Shown here: positions 33,868-44,219 of the stretch, piece by piece
How positions within the stretch are numbered: position 1 is the stretch's first letter
How the letters are laid out: each line of letters begins with the position of its first letter
DNA from: Neoarius graeffei
Lineage: Eukaryota; Chordata; Actinopteri; Siluriformes; Ariidae
Assembly: GCF_027579695.1 (NCBI RefSeq)
Contig: NC_083577.1
Location: 40,491,198 to 40,555,197 of the forward strand
Direction: 5' to 3'
Length of the DNA: 64,000 nucleotides
Program-made: the position numbers and the translations under genes
Notes under the pieces: generated by a model
Seen by the model: the letters and a program-made list of their open reading frames with translations, nothing else
Told to the model about the DNA's origin: nothing
Database searches by the model: none

Positions 33868-34427
33868 CTTTTTTTATTAAGCGTGATTATTTTGAGTTCC
33901 TTTGGGCGTAAACGTAATGATTGCTGATGCAGCTAAGCAGTTTGATGTTTGTTGGGTGTCTTGCTTTGATTCAGTGTTGTCAGAAAAGCCTCAGTAATGG
34001 CTAACTAAAACAACTATTAATATTGTTCACTTGTGTGTAACTAATTGATATGGTAATACTTGTTTATCATCATCATCATCATCATTATTCGTGTCAAAAT
34101 ACTTGAGGAAATCAGTGAAGAAATGTCGCTGGCACTATGGTCCATTTTGTCGAATACGACCGTGTATTTTAAGTGACATCACGCTTTTACGTAAACCATT
34201 CAGAGTTCTTTTAGGTATACAGGAATTTGTTTGTGGAATAGCTGACCTCAATCAGTGCAATCTAGTCAAACATATGATAATTTTAAGAAATGGGTGAAAC
34301 AGTTTTTATGGAGTAAATTCCAAACCCAGTTTTATGATGTGTATATAACTAATTTTTAATCATTTTGGTGCCATTTCTGTAATCTAGTTGTACTCTGTGA
34401 TAATTACAGTTAGCATATTTTTGTTTG

Positions 34428-34793
34428 GGCGGCACGGTGGTGTAGTGGTTAGCGCTGTCGCCTCACAACAAGAAGGTCCTGGGTTCGAGCCCCGGGGCTG
34501 GCGAGGGCCTTTCTGTGTGGAGTTTGCATGTTCTCCCCGTGTCCGCGTGGGTTTCCTCCGGGTGCTCCGGTTTCCCCCACAGTCCAAAGACATGCAGGTT
34601 AGGTTAACTGATGACTCTAAATTGACCATAGGTGTGAATGTGAGTGTGAATGGTTGTCTGTGTCTATGTGTCAGCCCTGTGATGACCTGGCGACTTGTCC
34701 AGGGTGTACCCCGCCTTTCGCCCGTAGTCAGCTGGGATAGGCTCCAGCTTGCCTGCGACCCTGTAGAAGGATAAAGCGGCTAGAGATGATGAG
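34428..34793 (+). mobile_element. tRNA-derived SINE, full length, with 13-bp target duplication
   Basis: Same family as 10761. Flanked by perfect ATATTTTTGTTTG (34415-34427 and 34794-34806). Confidence 0.96.
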
Positions 34794-36483
34794 ATATTTT
34801 TGTTTGACTTTCAGCATTGTTTATACAATTGTCAATTTACTATTGCCTTTTATATTTTATTGTTTCCTGCTGTCATCAAGAGGACCACACTGAAAATAAG
34901 TATTTTATACTTTGTGTTATCCTCGGTGCTATTTATACTGTATCTTTTTACATGTATGAATTTTACCAAATAAATCCATACCATACCAGCAGCGCGGGTG
35001 TTTCTGGCAATATTTCCACCTTTTTCCGTACAAGTACATCTTCCTGTAATGTTCACATGAATTCTGTATAGTAAAACAGTGTTTGTTTACCCTCTTTCTG
35101 CGTTGCTGTGGGGGTTGGACTTACTATGGTAATTACGGTAGGCTAGTCTGGGGACGTCTTGATGAAGTTTTTCATGAATGAGTCAAGAGTATGCTAAGCA
35201 TGCTAGCGAGTAGTATAACGCATAGTTTCAGCCTCGTTTTACAGGTAAAGAGTTCAGGTTTGTCCATAAGTCAGAGTTGCCCCTTATTAATACACTATTT
35301 CAGATGTATAGTGAAAAAAATCGACATTGTCACCTTAGTAGACCTTTTGCTTTTCCCCTTCAGTACTGAAGTATACACTCAGCCTTGCGCCCAAATGACG
35401 TCACATATCTCCCTTCCAACAGGCAACATGGCAGCCTCCTGGTGGCATTGGAGTAGCAATACAAAAACGCTCATAACTTTCTTATAAATTGTCAAACATG
35501 CCTGAAGCTTTTCTTACGGGCTCTCAATATTACAAGCTACCAACCCATGCATGTATTTACTTTGCATTTTCTATTCCTTTAAACAGCTTGTTGATATGAA
35601 GGCAGCATTCTGAATACTGATTTTAAAACTTGCCAACTCTGGGAAACCTAATAATGCAAATACAAAACACCTGTACTTTGGGTTGCTTTGGGAGATACTG
35701 TAAATATTGTAAAGCAATAGTGCATTGTCCACTGTGCAGAGATTGCAGTGTGAGTGGTGTGTTCAGCAGTCGGTATCAGTCCAGTCCAAAAGAGCTGAGA
35801 AGTCTGATGGCATGAGGAATTGAGGTAGTATATGAAAAAGGGAATAAATAAATGTAAACCTTGTGTGTGAGACATTGTAACATTCTAAGCGATAGTGCAT
35901 TACTGTCCACTGTGCAAATACAGTATGAGTGGTGTGTTCAACAGTCCATGAGAATCAGTCCAGTCCCTCAGAGTTGAGGAGTCTGATGGCATGTGGGAAG
36001 AAACTGTTACAGTCTTGCTGTGAAGGCCGGAATGCTTCGGTACCTTTTTCCAGACGGCAGGAGGGTGAAGAGCTTGTGTGAGGGGTGTGTGGGGTTGGCC
36101 ACAATGCTGGTGGCTTTCTGGATGCAGCATGTGGTGTAAATGTCCATGATGGAGGGAAGAGAGACTCCGATGATCATCTCAGCTGTCATCACTATCGGCT
36201 GTAGGGTCTTGCGACCTGAGACGGTGCAATTCTCAAATCAGACTGTGATGCAGCTGCTCAGAATGCTCTCAATAGTCCCTCTGTAGAATATTGTGAGGAT
36301 GGGAGATGGGTTTTCCTCAGCCTCCGTAGGAAGTAGAGATGCTGCTAGGCTATGGAGCTGGTGTTGAGGGACCAGGTGAGGTTCTCTGCCAGATGAACAC
36401 CAAGGAATTTGGTGCTCTTGACGTTCTCCATGAGTGAGCCATTGATATACAGTGGAGAGTGGTCACTCTGTGTTTTTCTGAAG

Positions 36484-37858
36484 TCAACAACCATGTCTTT
36501 TGTCCCCATTCAGAGACAGGTTATTGACTCCGCACCAGTTCGATAGCTGTTGCACCTCCTCTCTGTATACTGACTCATCATTCTTACTGATGAGATCCAC
36601 CACAGTCATGTCCTCAGCAAACTTGATGTAGTTTGAGCTGTGAGTTGCTGCACAGCTGTGAGTCAGCAGAGTGAACAGCAGTGGACTAAGTACACAGCCC
36701 TGAGGGGTCCCAGTGCTCAGCATGGTGGTGCTGGAAGTTCTGCTCCCAATCCGGACTGACTGAGGTCTCTCAGTCAGGAAATACAGGATCCAGTTGCAGA
36801 GGGAGATGTTCAGGCCCAGCAGGCTCAGCTTTCCAATTAGTTGCTGAGGGATGATTGTGTTAAATGCTGAAATGAAGTCAATGAACAGCATTCATACGTA
36901 TGTGTCCTTGTCCAGGTGGCTAAGGGCCAGATGAAGGGTGGTGGCTATGGCGTCATCTGTTGACCAGTTACGGTGATGCGTGAACTGTAGGGGGTCCAGT
37001 GAGGGGGGCAGCAGGGTCTTTATGTGCCTCATGACCAGAGGTAGAAAAACCCGGGTGCAGAAAGTAAAAACCCTGCCACATTTTTGCTCCTGCCAATTCA
37101 ATGAACCAGCTGATCCTAATTACCACATCCCCTAAGCCAGGTTGATGAGCTAATTGGTGAAATCACCTGTGTTGAGAGCACAGGCAGAAGGAAAACCTAA
37201 GCAGGACTTTTACTTTGTCAATCCAGTTTTTCCACCTCTGCTCATGACGAGCCTCTTGAAGCACTTCATAATGATGGGTGTGAGTGCAACGGGACGGTAG
37301 TTATTAAAGTAGGACACTGAAGACTTTCTTCTGAATGGGGACAATGGTAGTGGTCTTGAAGCACTTTGGAACAATGGCGTTGCTCAGGGAAATGTTGAAG
37401 ATGTCAGTGAGAACATCTGCCAGCTGGTCCGCACATCCTCTGAGCACTTTATCGGGGATGCTGTCTGGTACAGCAACCTTCTGTGGGTTGACTCTGTGTA
37501 GAGTTTTCCTCACATTGGCTGTGGTCAGACATAGCATCTGGTCATTGGGAGGAGGGATAGTCTTCCTTGCTGCCACACCGTTCTGTGCCTCAAACCGTGC
37601 ATAGAAGCTGTTCGGTGCGTCTGGAAGGGAGGCATCATTATCACAGGCAGGTGGTGGTGTCCTGTAGTTCATGATGGCCTGGATGCCCTGCCACATGCGC
37701 TGTGTGTCGCCACTGTCCTGGCAGTAGTTGTGGATTCTCTGGGCATGTACACACTTTGCTGCTCTGATGGCCTGAGACAGTTTAGCCCTCACTACTCTTA
37801 GGGCTGCCCTGTCACCTGCTCTGAAGGCAGTATCTCGGATCTTCAGTAGTGCATGCAC
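36484..37858 (-). pseudogene. Non-LTR reverse transcriptase remnant
   Basis: Three blocks on the minus strand. At 37304-37858: SDGTQRMWQ-like linker, then [20 protein letters not shown] (the 'P-D-x-I' RT block). At 36892-37101: [20 protein letters not shown] and [13 protein letters not shown]. At 36484-36891: [33 protein letters not shown] and [11 protein letters not shown]. The catalytic (F/Y)ADD is changed to FAED, so the enzyme is dead. The order and motifs fit the L2/CR1/Rex1 group. Confidence 0.85.
37036..37240. mobile_element. 205 bp hAT MITE with perfect 8-bp target duplication
   Basis: Ends CAGAGGTAGAAAAAC and GTTTTTCCACCTCTG; flanks CTCATGAC at 37028-37035 and 37241-37248. The LINE reading resumes across it. 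Confidence 0.92.
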
Positions 37859-37944
37859 CTCTGCAGTAATCCACAGCTTCTGGTTGGGGCGAGTGGTGAT
37901 GGTCTTAGAGGCAGTAACATCATCAATGCATTGATGATGATCTG

Positions 37945-38044
37945 GCGACTTCTTCAGAGTGTACCCCGCCTCTCGCCCATAGTCAGCTGGGATAGACTCC
38001 GGTTTGCCCGTGACCCTGAACAGGACCAGCGGTTATGGATGGAT
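37945..38044 (+). mobile_element. SINE 3' fragment, diverged
   Basis: Contains CTGGCGACTTCTTCAG and AGTCAGCTGGGATAGAC, matching the body of the SINE family with several changes. Confidence 0.75.
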
Positions 38045-38096
38045 GTACTTTGGGTTTTCTTTCACTCCCTCAGTGTCACCCCGTGTGTGTGTGTGT

Positions 38097-38102
<6 letters not shown>

Positions 38103-38167
<65 letters not shown>
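38103..38167. repeat. (TA)n microsatellite
   Basis: About 32 TA units directly before the Tc1 copy at 38176. Confidence 0.98.
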
Positions 38168-38169
<2 letters not shown>

Positions 38170-38175
38170 CATACA

Positions 38176-39748
38176 CAGTGGTGCTTGAAAGTTTGTGAAC
38201 CCTTTAGAATTTTCTATATTTCTGCACACAAGTCCTAAAAGTAGATAAAGAGAACCCACTTAAACAAATGAGACAAATATTATACTTGGTTATTTATTTA
38301 TTGAGGAAAATGATCCAATATTACATATTTGTGAGTGGCAAAAGTATGTGAACCTTTGTTTCAGTATCTGGTGTGACCCCCTTGTGCAGCAATAACTGCA
38401 GCTAAATGTTTCCAGTAACTGTTGATCAGTCCTGCACACCGGCTTGGAGGAATTTTAGCCCATTCCTCCATACAGAACAGCTTCAACTCTGGGATGTTGG
38501 TGGGTTTCCTCACATGAACTGCTCGCTTCAGGTCCTTCCACAACATTCTGGTTGGATTACGGTCAGGACTTTGACTTGGCCATTCCAAAACATTAACTTT
38601 ATTCTTCTTTAACCATTCTTTGGTAGAATGACTTGCGTGCTTAGGGTCATTGTCTTGCTGCATGACCCACCTTCTCTTGAGATTCAGTTCATGGAGAGAT
38701 GTTCTGACATTTTCCTTTAGAATTCGCTGGTATAATTCAGAATTCATTGTTCCATCAATGACAGCAAGCCATCCTGGCCCAGATGCAGCGAAACAGGCCC
38801 AAACCATAATACTACCACCACCATGTTTCACAGATGGGACAAGGTTCTTATGTCGGAATGCAGTGTTTTCCTTTCTCTAAACATAATGCTTCTCATTTAA
38901 ACCAAAAAGTTCTATTTTGGTCTCATCCGTCCACAAAACATTTTTCCAATAGCCTTCTGGCTTGTCCACATGATCTTTAGCAAACTGCAGATGAGCAGCA
39001 ATGTTCTTTTTGGAGAGCAGTGGCTTTCTCCTTGCAACCCTGCCATGCACACCATTGTTGTTCAGTGTTCTCCTGATGGTGGACTCATGAACATTAACAT
39101 TGGCCAATGTGAGAGAGGCCTTCAGTTCCTTAAAAGTTCCCCTGGGGTCCTTTGTGACCTCGCCGACTATTACACACCTTGCTCTTGGAGTGATCTTTGT
39201 TGGTCGACCACTCCTGGGGAGGGTAACAATAGTCTTGAATTTCCTCCATTTGTACATGATCTGTCTGACTGTGGATTGGTCGAGTCCAAACTCTTTAGAG
39301 ATGGTTTTCTAACCTTTTCCAGCCTGATGAGCATCAACAACGCTTTTTCTGAGGTCCTCAGAAATCTCCTTTGTTCATGCCATGATACACTTCCACAAAC
39401 ATGTGTTGTGAAGATCAGACTTTGATAGATCCCTGTTCTTTAAATAAAACAGGGTGCCCACTCACACCTGATTATCATCCCATTGTTTGAAAACACCTGA
39501 CTCTAATTTCACCTTCAAATTAACTACTAATCCTAGAGGTTCACATACTTTTGCCACTCACAGATATGTAATATTGGATCATTTTCCTCAATAAATAAAT
39601 GACCAAGTATAATATTTTTGTCTCATTTGTTTAACTGGGTTTTCTTTATCTACTTTTAGGACTTGTTTGAAAATCTGATGATGTTTTAGGTCATATTTAT
39701 GCAGAAATATAGAAAATTCTAAAGGGTTCACAAACTTTCAAGCATCAC

Positions 39749-39750
<2 letters not shown>
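38176..39750 (-). mobile_element. Tc1-like transposon, both ends present
   Basis: Terminal repeats CAGTGGTGCTTGAAAG and CTTTCAAGCATCACTG enclose a 1575 bp copy of the same family as 1128-2634. It is flanked by (TA)n on both sides, consistent with insertion at TA inside a microsatellite. Confidence 0.93.
38361..39383 (-). pseudogene. Tc1-family transposase, nearly intact but inactivated
   Basis: Minus-strand gene from the cat at 39381 to the stop at 38361. Open blocks are 38877-39257 (SGRPTKITPRARCVIV to LFGLNEKHYV) and 38361-38831 ([14 protein letters not shown] to AAQGGHTRY). One stop separates the blocks near 38877. The second Asp (QQDNDPKH) is kept, but the region of the third acidic residue reads NPTRMLWKD where the sister copy has NPIEMLWKD, so the catalytic Glu is lost. 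A frameshift also lies upstream of 39257. Confidence 0.92.

Positions 39751-39756
<6 letters not shown>

Positions 39757-39821
<65 letters not shown>
39757..39821. repeat. (GT)n(TA)n microsatellite between two Tc1 elements
   Basis: TGTGTGTG followed by about 30 TA units. It is the mirror partner of 38103-38167 on the other side of the Tc1 copy. Confidence 0.97.
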
Positions 39822-39823
<2 letters not shown>

Positions 39824-40523
39824 AGTTAAGCAAGTTGAAAATGATCTCCAAAAGGCATAAAGTTAAAGATGACTCATTCCCTTTATATTTTAAGCAAAAA
39901 CAATTTTTTATTTTCATCTTTTACATTTTCAAAATGACAAGAAAGAAAAAGGGCCCGAAGCAAAAGTTTGGGCACCCTGCATGATTAGTACCTAGTAACA
40001 CCCCCTTTGGCAAGTATCACAGCTTGTAAACACTTTTTGTAGCCAGCTAATAATCTTTCAGTTCTTATCTGGGGGATTTTCATGCATTCGTCCTTGCAAA
40101 AGGCTTGTAGTTCTACAAGTTTTTTGGGCTGTCTTGCATGCACTGCTCTTTTGAGATCTATCCACAGATTTTCAATGATGTTTAGGTCAGGGGACTGTGA
40201 GGGCCAGGGCAAAACCTTCAGCTTGTGCCTCTTAAGGTATTCCATTGTAGATTTTGAGCTTTGTTTTGGATCATCGTCAGAGGTGGGTAGTAACACGCTA
40301 CATTTACTCCATTACATTTACTTGAGTAACTTTTTGGATGAATTGTACTTGTAAGAGGAGTTTTAATGCAGCATACTTTTTACTTTTACTTGAGTATATT
40401 TGTGAAGAAGAAGCGGTACTTTTACTCCGTTACATTGGGCTATATTCTGCTCATTACTCACTACTTTATTTTTATTGATCCGTGCAATGCGTGCTCTGTT
40501 TATGTTTTGTTGAGACTTCCAGC

Positions 40524-40857
40524 GGTCCTGGGTTCGAGCCCCGGGGCCGGCGAGGGCCTTTCTGTGCGGAGTTTGCATGTTCTCCCCGTGTCCGCGTGGG
40601 TTTCCTCCGGGTGCTCCGGTTTCCCCCACAGTCCAAAGACATGCAGGTTAGGTTAACTGGTGACTCTAAATTGACCGTAGGTGTGAATGTGAGTGTGAAT
40701 GGTTGTCTGTGTCTATGTGTCAGCCCTGTGATGACCTGGCGACTTGTCCAGGGTGTACCCCGCCTTTCGCCCGTAGTCAGCTGGGATAGGCTCCAGCTTG
40801 CCTGCGACCCTGTAGAAGGATAAAGCGGCTAGAGATAATGAATGAATGAATGAATGA
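40524..40857 (+). mobile_element. 5'-truncated SINE with target duplication
   Basis: Starts at GGTCCTGGGTTCGAGCC, inside the tRNA-like head, and ends with (GAAT)n. Flanked by GAGACTTCCAGC on both sides, so it inserted already truncated. Confidence 0.88.
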
Positions 40858-41054
40858 ATGAGACTTCCAGCAGAGGCTCTGTCACATGACCGCATCTCAC
40901 CGATCAAATGTAGCAGCCAGAGCCATAGTGGGAGGAGCTATGGTTTAACTCCGATTCGCCAATCAAACAGAGCCAAGCTGCCGCGCGCGCCTGCACATAA
41001 AATTCCTGCGGCAAGAGCAGTCCAGGTGGAAAAGAGCACGGAAGCAGAAGAAAA

Positions 41055-41303
41055 ATGGCAGAGACAGCGGCCAGCGTTTCTCATCAAGCCGAAGAGGCAC
41101 ACCCCTGGCCACACATACAAACCATGTTCACTCTCCAAACAACAAAAAATAATAGTTATGTTATGCGGTGTCACATATGTCTCCCGAAACCAGTGGATGT
41201 TTCAGCTTATAAAAACTCAACGCCGAATTTGAGGAAACACATTGCATTAAGTAGACTATGTGCTTTTGGCTGTCTTTGTAGGCAGACATTAGCCCTGTTG
41301 TAA
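41055..41303 (+). CDS. BED-type zinc finger, hAT-encoded N-terminal exon
   Basis: An 82-residue frame starting MAETAASVSHQAEEAHPWPH. The section WPHIQTMFTLQ...YVMRCHICLP...STPNLRKHI fits a BED finger (aromatic pair, C-x2-C, then N-L-x-x-H), the usual DNA-binding N-terminus of hAT transposases. The ATG lies just after the GC-rich upstream segment. The final His of the finger is lost into non-homologous sequence and no transposase core follows. It is transposon-derived, not a host gene. Confidence 0.65.
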   Translation: MAETAASVSHQAEEAHPWPHIQTMFTLQTTKNNSYVMRCHICLPKPVDVSAYKNSTPNLRKHIALSRLCAFGCLCRQTLALL

Positions 41304-43643
41304 CATCATAAATAACTGTAAAATACATTGTTTTGTGGAAATGTATTGACGCACTGCGGCCTCAGACGGCAAGATAACACACACACACCAGAGAACCAAG
41401 AAATAAAACTACAAAAAAATCTTCCTAACAATCACTTTTTATTGATGTGAAACCAAAAAATGCTCATGAAAATAAGGTTGCTCGCCTAATGTCAGCTCCT
41501 CAATAGCGTTACAGTTGTACACAGCTCTGGTCAAAAACTGGGAATGGAAGACTCGTGAAAACTTACTAAATAACAAAACGCGTAACATATCGTTTGTGAA
41601 ATCTCCATTTTTCAAGCTACTGTATTTGTTGTGGATTAGAGGGATTTGTGAAGACTTTAGGTTTTTTTTTTTGTGAGATTTGTTTTGTGTCTACAAGTGC
41701 TTGTTCACAAAAGGAAGGGCATTAGCTTGTTAGCTTGACCGCTTGCTAGCAATCCCCACCACCACCCAGCCAAGCTGGGCACTGGCAGCTAGTTAGCAAC
41801 CTTTTTGCTTGTTACTTCCACTTGCTAACTCCTCTGCGAGATGGATCCAGTAAACAACTTTTTGGGAGATGAAAGGATTAACATCGTTGATCGCATCTTA
41901 CAGGATTATTTCCATTCTTTTTCGTACGAGGAGATATTACATGTGATGTTCAGCTGCTGTTAAAGCTCAACAGTCACTTCATGGAGTGAACATGCACGCG
42001 CACACACACAGTGTTATGGTTTATGTGCAGACTGCCTTTTTCTTCTTTGTAACCTCTACCCATTGTTTTGTTGTGTTACTTTGTAAAGACTTAATTAATT
42101 AATATTTAATTTATTATTGTTTTCACCTGTTCACAGCTAAAAGGTCACAGCTTCACAGTGCAAAATTGAGAGCCAGCTGCTGTTAAAGCTGAACAGTCAC
42201 TTCATGGAGTGAACATGCACGCACGCATGCACACAGTGTTATGGTTTATGTGCAGACTGCCTTGAGCTTCTTGTTGTTATTGTTAATACACAGAACTACA
42301 CACACACAGTTTGTGTGAAATATATATGAAATCTCTGCCTGTTATGACATCCTGATCAATAAACAAAGTTACTCAGCAGTTACTCAGTACTTGAGTAGTT
42401 TTTTCACTTAGTACTTTTTACTCTTACTCAAGTAATTAATTTGACGACTACTTTTTACTTTTACTTGAGTAATATTATTCTAAAGTAACAATACTCTTAC
42501 TTGAGTACAATTTTTGGCTACTCTACCCACCTCTGATCATTGTCTTATTGTAGGACCCATCCTCTTTTTAACTTCAACTTTTTTACAGATGGTGTGATGT
42601 TTGCTTCCATAATTTGCTGATATTTATTCGAATCCATGCTTCCCTCGACCAATGAAATGTGCCCTGTGCCACTGGCTGCAACACAACCCCAAAGCATGAT
42701 CGATCCACACCCATGCTTCAGAGTTGGAGAGGTGTTCTTTTCCTGGAATTTGGTACCCTTTTTGCTCCAAACATACCTTTGCACATTGTGGCCAAAAAGT
42801 TCTATTTTGATTTCATCAGTCCACAGGACTTGTTTCCAAAATGCATCAGGCTTCTTTAGATGTTCATTTGCAAACGTCAGACGCTGAATTTTGTGGCTAG
42901 GACGCAGGAAAGGTTTTCTTCTGATGACTCTCTCATGAAGGTCATATTTGTTCAGGTGTCGCTGCATAGTAGAACAGTGCACCACCACTCCAGGGTCTGA
43001 TAAATCTTTCTGAAGGTCTTTTGCAGTCAAACAGGGGTTTTTATTTGCCTTTCTAGCAATCCAACGAGCAGTTCTTTCAGAAAGTTTTCTTCATCTTCCA
43101 GACCTCACCTTGATCTCCACTGTTTCTGTTAACTGCCATTTCTAATAACATTACAATCTGAGGAAACAGCTACCTGAAAACACTTTGCTACGTTCTTATA
43201 GCCTTCTCCTTCTTTAAGAGCAATTATTTTATTACTCAGAATGCAAGGGAGTTGCTTAGAGGAGCCCATGGCTGTTGATTTTAGGGACAAGTTTGAGGAG
43301 TCAGAGAATTTATACAGCTTTGAAATCTGCATCATCTGACCTTTCCTAACGAATAATTTGAACAAGCCACAGCTCAATAAGCTAATTAAGGTCTGGAACC
43401 TTGGTAAAAGTTACCTGAGAATTCAAATGTATTGGGGTGCCCAAACTTTCGCATGGTGTTCCTTTTCTTTTTTCACTCTCCAATTGTACAAAACAAAAAT
43501 AATACACAAATCTCATAGAAAACGCTGAAATGAAATGTGTCGTCTTTACCTCTATGCCTTTTGGTGATCAGTTCATCTTCTGCTTACTTAACTATTCACA
43601 GGAACAGACATTTTCAGTAAGGGTGCCCAAACTTTTGCATGCC

Positions 43644-44167
43644 ACTATGATAGACTTTTTTTTTTTCAGTAAAGGTCAACAACTGGTATGAGTAATTTTT
43701 AACTGCAAATAATTAATATAAATAATTGTCAGTGCTTTTTTTTAAATATTACCATAATTAAAATGATCAAAGTTCTTTTGAGAATTTTTTTTTGAAAGAA
43801 ATGTGTTGAATATTTACTGCAAGCTGATTTACTGCTGTTTACTTTCAGTTTGTCCCAATATTTTAAAGTGTGCCAGTAATTCTGTATTTAACTTTATAAT
43901 GCATAAAAGTAAATAAAATTCTTTAAGCTTAAGTTGAATATTACCTTGAACCGTTTTTCCCCAAACAAATAACATTCTCACCAATTGTTTCCACTCACCT
44001 CTAATTTCATTTTGAGTAATTTCTGCACCTCAAACACCTCAAAAGACCCCTGCATGCACCGTGCACCACTTGAGAGGTGAGTAGTGTGGGAGGTTTACAG
44101 GGGAGGGGCTATGATGGAAAGTTTGTTGAAATGTAGGGCAACTATGTGGTTTGGGTGCACAGCAGGC
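43644..44167. other. Upstream region of the serine protease gene, with Tc1-end remnants
   Basis: Contains GTGCCAGTAATTCTGTATTTAAC (about 43872), resembling the end of a further Tc1 family (compare 55000). The segment from about 43850 to the ATG is duplicated at 52787-53088. A TGGGAGG...GAGGGGCTATGATGG block just before the gene is conserved between the copies. No TATA box assigned. Confidence 0.6.
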
Positions 44168-44219
44168 ATGGTGTTCTTCAGCATCTCTCTACTTGTTCTA
44201 GCTGTCCTCCCTTTGTGCG
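44168..44219 (+). CDS. Serine protease exon 1 (signal peptide)
   Basis: Encodes [17 protein letters not shown] plus one base of a Gly codon; donor GTAATG. The ATG is preceded by CAGCAGGC and is conserved in the broken duplicate at 53089. Confidence 0.9.

Larger units (their letters stand above)
33110..35470 (+). mobile_element. THAP-bearing element (P/Kolobok-like) with subterminal inverted arms
   Basis: Segments 33495-33655 and about 35070-35215 are inverted copies (shared AGTCCAACCCCCACAGCAAC and GCCTACCGTAATTACC on opposite strands). Weaker mirrored GACGTCATTTGGG motifs occur at 33126 and 35396. A THAP-like coding scrap lies at 33658-33867. A SINE (34428-34793) is inserted. Exact ends not resolved. 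Confidence 0.55.
35620..37930 (-). mobile_element. L2/Rex1-type LINE, decayed
   Basis: Minus-strand non-LTR element. Its reverse transcriptase remnants lie at 36484-37858 and its downstream part at 35620-36480, which includes a repeated AAGTCTGATGGCATG block (35800 and 35975). It is interrupted by a 205 bp hAT MITE at 37036-37240. Confidence 0.82.
40278..42535 (+). mobile_element. 2.26 kb hAT element with BED-finger exon
   Basis: Inverted ends CAGAGGTGGGTAG and CTACCCACCTCTG. Flanks ATCATCGT (40270-40277) and ATCATTGT (42536-42543) are an 8-bp duplication with one change. TACTTGAGTA-type motifs recur subterminally. It contains a BED zinc-finger reading frame (41055-41303), a 5'-truncated SINE (40524-40857) and a direct duplication of about 95 bp (41945 and 42170). 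No DDE transposase core, so non-autonomous. Confidence 0.92.
39985..43270 (-). pseudogene. Tc1-family transposase split by insertion
   Basis: The N-terminal helix-turn-helix part starts MGSSKQLPCILSNKII near 43270. The central block (42545-43030) has HERVIRRKPFLRPSHK, LWTDEIKIELFG and HGCGSIMLWGC. The C-terminal block (39985-40277) has SDDDPKQSSKSTMEYLKRHK and SPDLNIIENLWIDLKRAVHA. The hAT element interrupts the codons just before the second catalytic Asp. All three acidic positions remain recognisable on either side. A further shift lies near 43030-43130. Confidence 0.9.
39822..43643 (-). mobile_element. Tc1-like transposon (second family) split by a hAT element
   Basis: Inverted terminal regions of about 190 bp carry CAAAAGTTTGGGCACCC (39961) and GGGTGCCCAAACTTTTGCATG (43621), with CTCCAAAAGGCATAAAG / CTATGCCTTTTGG as mirrored internal blocks. 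The transposase is on the minus strand and is interrupted by 40278-42535. Confidence 0.9.

Noticed and set aside
34388-34774. 128-residue frame near 34.4 kb, with repeats of it at 10.9, 40.5, 45.7 and 51.6 kb
   Set aside because: All are translations of the SINE body and its surroundings, not conserved proteins.
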